Source: Lachnospiraceae bacterium
Lineage (GTDB): Bacteria; Bacillota; Clostridia; Lachnospirales; Lachnospiraceae
DNA length: 50,502 nt
Assembly (NCBI GenBank): GCA_030524705.1
Contig: JAUNGD010000019.1
Coordinates: 5,677-56,178 of the forward strand
Reading direction: 5' to 3'
The notes under the pieces: generated by a model
Databases searched by the model: none
Told to the model about the DNA's origin: nothing
What the model saw: the letters and a program-made list of their open reading frames with translations, nothing else
Program-made: the position numbers and the translations under genes
Shown: positions 44,683 through 50,502 of the stretch, piece by piece
Layout of the letters: the number at the start of each line of letters is the position of its first letter
Position numbering within the stretch: position 1 is the first letter of the stretch

Positions 44683-44745
44683 TTACTTCTTACTGAAATT
44701 CTTTCTCAATATCTTTTTGGATGCCTCGATCTCGTCTGCCACCAT
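44683..44745 (-). other. Possible short ORF or gene remnant before tag
   Basis: A frame ending at 44683 reads IGAELTGHMVADEIEASKK and on to a stop 20 bases before tag. The only ATG (44745) gives 20 residues and lacks a well-placed ribosome site; AGGAG lies 17 bases off. The open frame continues upstream through the promoter region without a start. It may be the tail of a lost gene. I do not recognise it. Confidence 0.25.
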
Positions 44746-44773
44746 GTGCCCGGTCAGCTCAGCTCCTATTTTA

Positions 44774-44823
44774 ATATTTGCATCTACACGCAAATATAAT
44801 ATTATATTCGGATAATTTGTCAA
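44774..44823 (-). promoter_or_regulatory. Promoter upstream of tag with an inverted repeat
   Basis: TTGACA (44823-44818), 16 bases, TATTAT (44801-44796) on the minus strand. The dyad ATATTTGC (44774-44781) / GCAAATAT (44790-44797) covers the -10 end and start site, and another GCAAATA occurs at 44829-44835. The remaining gap to the TRAP promoter (44840-45011) shows nothing I can name. Confidence 0.55.
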
Positions 44824-45011
44824 TATATGCAAATACAATTCTGTATCAGTATTTATTGCCGATCGGTGGAGTCTTTTTCCCTGCTCTCTGGAGATTTTCG
44901 GAGAATCCCGGGAATCAGCTGTGCAAAGCTTTCTTAAGATTTATAGAAGCAGTCAATTTTAATTATCCATTTTCCACAAAATCTTATGTCGTTTTTTATG
45001 CGTTACGTGCA

Positions 45012-45074
45012 TTGACTTTAAAGCTCTCCATGGTATAATGATAACATACAAGACATCATACAATCATACATGAT
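45012..45074 (+). promoter_or_regulatory. Promoter of the TRAP operon with a possible operator
   Basis: TTGACT (45012-45017), 16 bases, TATAAT (45034-45039). Downstream lie near repeats of ATCATACA and a dyad ATCAT (45055-45059) / ATGAT (45070-45074), well placed for the FadR-type repressor encoded after the operon. Confidence 0.7.
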
Positions 45075-45134
45075 ACACACATTGATTTGCTGGTGTCTGA
45101 AACACGTATCTTTTCATTAAAGGAGGAATATAAA

Positions 45135-46148
45135 ATGAAAAAACCACTGGCACTCGTTTTGACAGCCGCTATGGCCATCTCTGTTTTAGGCGCATCTTCC
45201 ACCGCTCTTGCTGACGGTCTGGATGATCTGGATCCGGTTACCCTGACAGTCTACTCTCCGGGTAATGAGAACTCCGTTCCGACCAAGACTATTATTGAGT
45301 ATGCAAGACTTGTTGAGGAAGCTTCTGAAGGAAAAATCACACTGGATGTTCATCACTCCGGAGAGCTTGGCAACGACGCAGAGGCTCTTCAGTCCGCACG
45401 TATGGGCACGATCGACCTGATCTTTGCAGGTACATCCGGATTCACAGAGTTCTATGACAACGCAAAAATTCTTGACCTTCCGTTCCTGTTTGACAGCGCT
45501 GAGGAAGCTTACGAAGTAACCAACAGCGAGATCGGTGAGGAAATCTTTGCAGACCTTCCCTCCACTGGACTTGTATATCTGTCTGAGGGAGACAACGGCA
45601 TGCGCCAGATTTCCACTACCAACCGTCCGGTACATACTGCAGATGATGTAGAAGGACTGAAGCTCCGTGTTCCGACCAGCCAGATGTACCTGGACTGCTG
45701 GGAGACTCTGGGAGCTAACCCGGTTGCCCTTGCTCTGAATGAGCTGGCTATCGCTCTTTCCAACGGTACTGCAGAAGGTCAGGACAATGCCACCTACCAT
45801 CTGGTTGCCAACGCTACTTATGATGACATCAAGTATTTCAGCTTCATCAACTATATGTGGATGGGATGCACCATGGCGGCTAACCAGTCTTCCTGGGATG
45901 CACTTCCGGCCGAATACCAGGATATTCTGAAAGAGCAGGCAAAGGCTGCCGCTAAATACTCCTTCGACACGATCGCAGAGGATAATGAAACTGCTACGCA
46001 GACTCTGAAGGATGCCGGTGTTGAGTTTGATGAAGAGCCGGATATCCAGAGCTTCAAGGATAAGCTGGGCGGTACTGACTACTATACCCGTTATGAGAAT
46101 GAATCCTGGTACAATCAGGACATCATCGATGCAATCCTTGCAGACTAA
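45135..46148 (+). CDS. TRAP transporter substrate-binding protein (DctP/SiaP family)
   Basis: 337 residues with a Sec signal peptide ending TALA-DG; no lipobox is present. The body is a DctP-type binding protein: SEGKITLDVHHSGELGNDAEALQSARMGTIDL, then GLKLRVPTSQMYLDCWETLGANPVAL, where the Arg (about residue 178) normally clamps the substrate carboxylate. It binds an organic or sugar acid outside the cell and passes it to DctQM. AGGAGG lies 8 bases before the ATG. The linked lyase suggests sialic acid or a 2-keto-3-deoxy sugar acid. Confidence 0.92.
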   Translation: MKKPLALVLTAAMAISVLGASSTALADGLDDLDPVTLTVYSPGNENSVPTKTIIEYARLVEEASEGKITLDVHHSGELGNDAEALQSARMGTIDLIFAGTSGFTEFYDNAKILDLPFLFDSAEEAYEVTNSEIGEEIFADLPSTGLVYLSEGDNGMRQISTTNRPVHTADDVEGLKLRVPTSQMYLDCWETLGANPVALALNELAIALSNGTAEGQDNATYHLVANATYDDIKYFSFINYMWMGCTMAANQSSWDALPAEYQDILKEQAKAAAKYSFDTIAEDNETATQTLKDAGVEFDEEPDIQSFKDKLGGTDYYTRYENESWYNQDIIDAILAD

Positions 46149-46168
46149 TTAAATAACGCATAATTTAC

Positions 46169-46198
46169 CGGGCCTTGTCCTGCGATGGATAAGGCCCG
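46169..46198 (+). terminator. Intra-operon hairpin between dctP and dctQ
   Basis: CGGGCCTTGTCC pairs with GGATAAGGCCCG (12 bp with one G-U pair) around TGCGAT, followed by TAAAAGTTT. It probably lowers expression of the membrane genes relative to the binding protein. Confidence 0.65.
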
Positions 46199-46219
46199 TA
46201 AAAGTTTAAGGAGAAATCA

Positions 46220-46714
46220 ATGAAAACGATTAGAAAAATTTTGGATATCTTTGTAAAGATCGTATCCGCTATTTTGATTCTTCTGGTTGCGGGTATTGTG
46301 ACCATGATGCTCACGGAACTTTGCGCGCGTAATTTCTTCAACCATTCCTTCCGCTTCTCAACAGAGCTCTGCGGATTTATGTTTATGTGGATGGCCTTTC
46401 TCGGAGTTATTGTCCTCTACGACCAGGATAGATTAATCGTACTGGATGTATTGTATGCCCATGTTTCGGAAAAAGTTCAGAATATTTTCTGGTTCATCGG
46501 AAAAATTGCCGGCATTCTTCTCGGCGTTGTCATGGTCATGGCATACTGCGGTATGTACAAAATCAACAGCACCAGTTACTTTTCCACAATGCAGTTTTTG
46601 TCCAAAGCATGGCATTTCCTGCCAATGGCAATCGCAGGCGTCTTTCTTGCTGTAGACTCTGTTTATCAGATAGCGGCAAAGCTTATGGGCATTGATGGAA
46701 AAGCTGAAGCATAA
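46220..46714 (+). CDS. TRAP transporter small permease (DctQ)
   Basis: 164 residues with four membrane helices, the standard DctQ size. Conserved FSTELCGFMFMWMAFLGVIVLYDQDRLIVLD covers the family motif in helices 2-3. It joins the large permease to form the membrane part of the TRAP transporter. AAGGAG lies 6 bases before the ATG. Confidence 0.9.
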   Translation: MKTIRKILDIFVKIVSAILILLVAGIVTMMLTELCARNFFNHSFRFSTELCGFMFMWMAFLGVIVLYDQDRLIVLDVLYAHVSEKVQNIFWFIGKIAGILLGVVMVMAYCGMYKINSTSYFSTMQFLSKAWHFLPMAIAGVFLAVDSVYQIAAKLMGIDGKAEA

Positions 46715-46729
46715 AGGAGGAAATCAGAT

Positions 46730-47998
46730 ATGGCTATATTTTTTATTACTTTTTTCGTCCTGCTTATCATCGGCGTTCCCATCAGTATCTCCATCGGCGC
46801 CAGCGCCGTTCTGGGATGCCTGTCTCTTGGTTACCCACTGATGGTCATCGGACAGAAGATGGTCACCGGGATCGATTCCTACCTTCTGATTGCGATTCCG
46901 CTCTTCGTACTGGCAGGAAATCTGATGAATGCAGGTAAAATAACAGATAAAATATTTAACTTCTGTAAAGAGCTGGTAGGCTGGATTCCCGGCGGTCTTG
47001 GTCATGCAAATATCGTGGCAAGTATCATTTTTGCCGGCATGTCCGGAAGCGCAGCGGCAGATGCCGGCGGACTCGGAACCATCGAGATGGAAGCCATGAC
47101 TTCAAATGGCTACAGTGAGGAATTTTCCGGTGCTGTTACTGCCGCCTCCTCCGTTATCGGGCCGATTTTCCCACCAAGTATTCCGCTGATCATTTATGGA
47201 GCGACTGCCAGCGTCAGTGTTGCTCAGCTGTTCATGGGCGGCGTACTTCCGGGTCTTATCATGGGACTGGCCCTGATGATCCTGGTATTTATCTTTGCGG
47301 TAAAATACAAATTTGAAAGGCATCCTTTCCATTTTAAAATTATGATTCGGCAGTTTTTCAGCTCAGTACTTTCCCTGATTACTCCGTTGATCATCCTGGC
47401 TGGCTTTACTACCGGATGGTTCACCCCGACAGAGGCTTCCAGTATTGCAGTTGCCTATTCTCTGGTCATCTCTTTGTTTGTTTACCGGACAATGGACTGG
47501 AAGACATTCAAGAAGTGTCTGCTGGAATCTGCAATTACCTCCGCGAATACTCTGTTCATCATCGGTACATCCACGTTGTTCACCTATGTACTGGTAAAAG
47601 AAGGGGTTTCTCAGCAGATAGCTAACTTTATCTTGGGTATCAGCAACAATCCGGCTGTTATCCTGCTGATCATCAACATCATCCTTCTGATCCTTGGTAT
47701 GTTCATGGAGCCTGGCGCTATCCTGACTCTGATGCTGCCGGTACTTCTGCCGATCGTAAAACCGCTTGGTATCGATCTTGTACACTTCGGCGTTGTCATG
47801 GTTCTGAATCTGATGATTGGCCAGGTTACCCCGCCCTTCGGCGTATGCCTGTTCATTATCTCCGATGTGGCAAAGATCAAGCTGGACAAATTGTACAAGT
47901 CCATCCTGCCATTCCTGATTCCTCTGCTCATTGTACTCTTCATGTGTACCTACATTCCGGGAATCGTCACATGGCTGCCCTATGCACTTGTTAAATAA
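46730..47998 (+). CDS. TRAP transporter large permease (DctM)
   Basis: 422 residues with eleven to twelve membrane segments. DctM hallmarks include LFVLAGNLMNAGKITDKIF, ASIIFAGMSGSAAADAGGLGTIEMEAM and IGPIFPPSIPLIIYGATA. It is the sodium-coupled transport subunit. AAAGGAGG lies 9 bases before the ATG and the gene follows dctQ by 15 bases. Confidence 0.93.
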   Translation: MAIFFITFFVLLIIGVPISISIGASAVLGCLSLGYPLMVIGQKMVTGIDSYLLIAIPLFVLAGNLMNAGKITDKIFNFCKELVGWIPGGLGHANIVASIIFAGMSGSAAADAGGLGTIEMEAMTSNGYSEEFSGAVTAASSVIGPIFPPSIPLIIYGATASVSVAQLFMGGVLPGLIMGLALMILVFIFAVKYKFERHPFHFKIMIRQFFSSVLSLITPLIILAGFTTGWFTPTEASSIAVAYSLVISLFVYRTMDWKTFKKCLLESAITSANTLFIIGTSTLFTYVLVKEGVSQQIANFILGISNNPAVILLIINIILLILGMFMEPGAILTLMLPVLLPIVKPLGIDLVHFGVVMVLNLMIGQVTPPFGVCLFIISDVAKIKLDKLYKSILPFLIPLLIVLFMCTYIPGIVTWLPYALVK

Positions 47999-48026
47999 TA
48001 AAGATACATACCGTAAGTATTCACTG

Positions 48027-48113
48027 CTGCAGGAAATTTTCAGAGTTTCCTGCAGTATCTCTGACAAAAAGAGCTGCTGCTTCCTGAATTCTCAGGTCGC
48101 ACCAGCTCTTTTT
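48027..48113. terminator. Two hairpins between dctM and the FadR-type gene
   Basis: First, CTGCAGGAAA/TTTCCTGCAG (48027-48055) after dctM. Second, AAAAAGAGCTG (48066-48076) pairs with CAGCTCTTTTT (48103-48113), with an inner CCTGA/TCAGG hairpin. The second has A and T runs on both sides and can serve both converging genes. Confidence 0.8.
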
Positions 48114-48130
48114 CATATCGTAAGCTTCTT

Positions 48131-48832
48131 TTAATTCTGATAGTCTTTACTGGACACCAGGTCTTCACCCACCCGCTCCAAATGCTCCAGAAGCTTTTTC
48201 TGCGCGGTCTCAGCATCTTTATTCTTGATACTCTCCAGAATCGCCCTGTGATACGGAATACAGTTGTCAATATTCTGGTCGATCTTGAAGGTTCTTTCAC
48301 GGAACCGGCGAAGCCTCTTAATGATCTCTTTGTTGATCGATATCAGCAGCTGATTATGGCTGCATTCAACGATCAATGTATGAAACTTTTCATCCAGCAG
48401 AGCAAGTTCGGAACTGTCCTTCGCTTCTGCGGCTTTCACCGTCTTTAGGAAATTTGTCTCCAGCTTCTTAAACTCCTTAGCTGTACAGCGCTCCACGGCC
48501 AGGCGGACTGCCAGCGGCTCAATGGCCATACGGACTTCATTGAAATCCTTCAGCTCCACCTCGTTATCCCGGAACCATCCGGCCAGCTCCTCACTGTTAA
48601 TCTCCTCTTTTCGTGAAACAAAGGCTCCTTTTCCCTGGATGATTTCTACCATTCCTTTTGCCTGCAGCAGACGAAGCGCCTCACGTACGGAACCTCTTCC
48701 AATACTGAGTTCCTCACAGAACACCTTTTCTGAAGGAAGTTTATCTCCGATCTGTACCTTATCATTCAAGATATATTTTTTTATCTCCTCTTCCACCTGC
48801 TGCACTACCGATACTTTTTCTATTGCCTTCAT
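48131..48832 (-). CDS. GntR/FadR-family (FCD) repressor
   Basis: 233 residues. N-terminal GntR winged helix (KLPSEKVFCEELSIGRGSVREALRLLQAKGMV) and a C-terminal all-helical FCD domain with acidic and His residues of the metal/effector site (LALLDEKFHTLIVECSHNQ, CIPYHRAILESIKNKD). FCD regulators commonly control sugar-acid transport and breakdown. It lies between the TRAP operon and the lyase operon and probably represses both. The ATG at 48832 has GGGGGAT 6 bases upstream. Confidence 0.9.
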   Translation of the reverse strand: MKAIEKVSVVQQVEEEIKKYILNDKVQIGDKLPSEKVFCEELSIGRGSVREALRLLQAKGMVEIIQGKGAFVSRKEEINSEELAGWFRDNEVELKDFNEVRMAIEPLAVRLAVERCTAKEFKKLETNFLKTVKAAEAKDSSELALLDEKFHTLIVECSHNQLLISINKEIIKRLRRFRERTFKIDQNIDNCIPYHRAILESIKNKDAETAQKKLLEHLERVGEDLVSSKDYQN

Positions 48833-48956
48833 CTGCTTATCCCCCAATTATTGCTGTAATACCTGCGCCAAACCCTATCCATCTCAGGCGGCATCACATA
48901 TTGCAAAAAACGTATAAAACATAAAAATAATGATTATTATACCATAGTTTTAAAAA

Positions 48957-48992
48957 AATGGCTGTTAATATTTTCAAAATTTAACAGCCATT
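48957..48992 (-). terminator. Terminator of the lyase operon
   Basis: A 12-bp perfect stem (AATGGCTGTTAA / TTAACAGCCATT) with a 12-base loop is followed on the minus strand by a run of T residues (TTTTTTTAAAAC), about 50 bases after the lyase stop. Confidence 0.88.
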
Positions 48993-49042
48993 TTCCTGTT
49001 TTATATTTTAAATTTTCTGCTTTCAGATAAACCGCTTTTCTG

Positions 49043-49918
49043 CTACGCCATCAGCTCTTCAATGACTTTTTTCTGCTCATCTGTCATAGGCTTGAACGGG
49101 GAACGGCACATGCCGCAATCCACACCGCGAAGCGTCCATGCATATTTTACCGCATTGAAAATGCCGACGCTCACCATAGCCTCTACACGAAGATTGATCT
49201 GCTCCTGTACCTTCAGAGCCTCAGCAAAATTACCAGCCTGATACAATTCTCTTACTTTCAGGAACAGCGGTGCAAACAGGTTAACGGTAGTACCGATCGT
49301 CGCTGTTGACCCCATAGACAGTGCACCTAAAAACTGTTCATCAAAGCCATTAAAAATTACCTTTTCCGGATAAGCCGTGTGCATACGCTCCATGGCGTAA
49401 AGATTCTGAGAAGTATGCTTGATACCGATCATATCCGGGTTATCCAGCAAACGCTTTGCGTTTACTTTGTTGAATTCAATACCGGTAAACTGCGGTATGT
49501 TGTAAATGATTCCCGGAAATCCCGGCACTGCATTCAATACATCCTCATAATAGCTGAGAATCTCATCCATAGTAAAATGATAATAATACGGCGGAATCAT
49601 GGATACCGCTTTTGCCCCTGCGTCCTTCGCATGCTGCGCAAGCTCAATTGCATCTGCTGTACGGATCGTACCTACATGGGCAATGACAGGAACAGCGCCT
49701 GCCACCTCATCCAGCACCTCTTCCACTACCCTTTTCCGTTCTTCTGTGGTAAGCAGGAGGCCTTCTCCCGAGGAACCGCAGCAATAGAAGCCTTCCACCC
49801 CATCCTTCATCTGCTGACGGACAAGCTCACGTAATGCATCATAATTTATGCTCTGATCCTCATTCATCGGAATAATCAGAGCAGAAAAAATCTTCTGAAG
49901 CTCTGCCTGATTTACCAT
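49043..49918 (-). CDS. DapA/NanA superfamily lyase, N-acetylneuraminate-lyase-like
   Basis: 291 residues, a Schiff-base aldolase barrel. The carboxylate-binding loop is CGSSGEG (47-53), the catalytic Tyr139 lies in IIYNIPQFTG and the Schiff-base Lys167 in IGIKHTSQNLYAMERM. IAHVGTIRTADAIELA and FNGFDEQFLGAL read closer to N-acetylneuraminate lyase (IAHVG, QTSGDLYQME, YNGYDE) than to dihydrodipicolinate synthase. It probably releases pyruvate from sialic acid or a related 2-keto-3-deoxy acid. The ATG at 49918 overlaps the SDR stop, with GGAGG 9 bases upstream, so translation is coupled. NanE/NanK genes are not in view, which leaves the substrate open. Confidence 0.85.
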   Translation of the reverse strand: MVNQAELQKIFSALIIPMNEDQSINYDALRELVRQQMKDGVEGFYCCGSSGEGLLLTTEERKRVVEEVLDEVAGAVPVIAHVGTIRTADAIELAQHAKDAGAKAVSMIPPYYYHFTMDEILSYYEDVLNAVPGFPGIIYNIPQFTGIEFNKVNAKRLLDNPDMIGIKHTSQNLYAMERMHTAYPEKVIFNGFDEQFLGALSMGSTATIGTTVNLFAPLFLKVRELYQAGNFAEALKVQEQINLRVEAMVSVGIFNAVKYAWTLRGVDCGMCRSPFKPMTDEQKKVIEELMA

Positions 49919-50502
49919 GCGGTCCATCCTCCATCCATAATAACATTTGATCCAGTCATATATTTGGATGCATCAGAGGCAAGGAAAATAATAGCGCCAT
50001 TATATTCATCCTCCATGGCCATTCTTCCAATCGGAATACGTGCACAGTAATTTGCCTGGAAGTACTGATCCTGAGTGTCTCTCCATACACCGGACGGGGT
50101 AAAGGTATTCACGCGGATACCATCTCTTCCCCAATAAGTAGCCAGATATCTGGTCAGATTATAGATACCTGATTTTGCTGCGGAATACGCAACCGGTTTG
50201 ATGAACGGAACACCCGTCATCTCTTTCTTATATGCATAAATATCCTGAACCGGCGATACCATGCCATAGATAGAACCAACGTTGATGATAGAACCGCTCT
50301 TGCCGGCATTCTTCATTCTGGCGCCTACTGCCTGACAGGTCAGGAAGGTTCCTACCAGATTGACCTCAACTACCTCCCGGAATACTTCCTCCGGAAAATT
50401 CTCAAAGGGTCCTGATACCTCTGGCGGAGCACTGGGCTGTGTGTCAATACCCGCATTGTTTACCAGAACATCCGGGCTTCCCCATACGCTCTCAATATCA
50501 TC
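49912..50502 (-). CDS. SDR-family dehydrogenase, partial (N-terminus beyond window)
   Basis: The reading frame stays open to the window edge; 196 codons are visible. Reading in, VNNAG (Rossmann NNAG motif), then SIINVGSIYG (catalytic Ser) and VAYSAAKSGIYN (Tyr-x3-Lys) followed by IRVNTFTPSG mark a classical short-chain dehydrogenase. The missing start should hold the TGxxxGxG cofactor motif. It is translationally coupled to the NanA-like lyase, so it likely oxidises or reduces a sugar-acid intermediate in the same pathway. Confidence 0.9.
   Translation of the reverse strand, partial: DDIESVWGSPDVLVNNAGIDTQPSAPPEVSGPFENFPEEVFREVVEVNLVGTFLTCQAVGARMKNAGKSGSIINVGSIYGMVSPVQDIYAYKKEMTGVPFIKPVAYSAAKSGIYNLTRYLATYWGRDGIRVNTFTPSGVWRDTQDQYFQANYCARIPIGRMAMEDEYNGAIIFLASDASKYMTGSNVIMDGGWTAW

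Noticed and set aside
45186-45800. Long open frame opposite dctP
   Set aside because: It is antisense to a clear TRAP binding protein, has no ribosome site and no recognisable domain; it reflects codon bias of the real gene.

Overview
The window looks like chromosomal DNA of a gut-type Clostridia, most likely a Lachnospiraceae relative. This is an inference from the gene families, strong AGGAGG ribosome binding sites, roughly even GC, YesM/YesN sugar-sensing systems, peptide-sensing two-component/ABC modules and a BlaI/M56 pair. I see no rRNA, tRNA, CRISPR array or phage genes. Most genes lie on the minus strand in short operons, and many have a readable sigma-A promoter.

Layout. 136-1500: a MATE exporter preceded by a short tandem repeat. 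1551-5105: a three-gene operon (secreted SH3 protein, BlaI-type repressor, M56 protease sensor) driven by a promoter that carries two BlaI-like operators. The sensor's outer domain is the same about 115-residue domain that ends the secreted protein. 5280-7892: an AraC/GyrI regulator, then an Rrf2 regulator, metallo-hydrolase and glyoxalase-family protein in one operon. 7920-17688: a sugar operon running GH94 phosphorylase, phosphohexomutase, YesM kinase, binding protein, two permeases, YesN regulator. The GH94 enzyme resembles N,N'-diacetylchitobiose phosphorylases more than cellobiose phosphorylases. 17739-18391: five exact-period 131-bp tandem repeats full of hairpins, each also holding a 40-codon reading frame. 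18458-19768: a MetY-type sulfhydrylase.

19909-30051 holds two two-component/ABC modules of the kind that sense and remove antimicrobial peptides, with an Rpn-type nuclease gene between them. Each transporter promoter has a weak -35 box overlapped by 11/12-bp direct repeats, as expected for an OmpR-family activator. The second module has a ribosome binding site that only read-through transcripts could hide, and an unannotated 40-codon ORF joining the permease to the regulator.

30078-44662 is a mixed stretch: a DUF362 protein, an RND exporter with a coiled-coil insert of about 460 residues, MATE with MarR, an alanine:sodium symporter, a ferritin-like protein, a radical SAM protein, HxlR with another MATE, an MFS transporter and a DNA-3-methyladenine glycosylase. 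45012-50502: a TRAP transporter (DctPQM), a FadR-type repressor, a sialate-lyase-like aldolase and an SDR dehydrogenase cut by the window end. Together these look like uptake and breakdown of a sugar acid.
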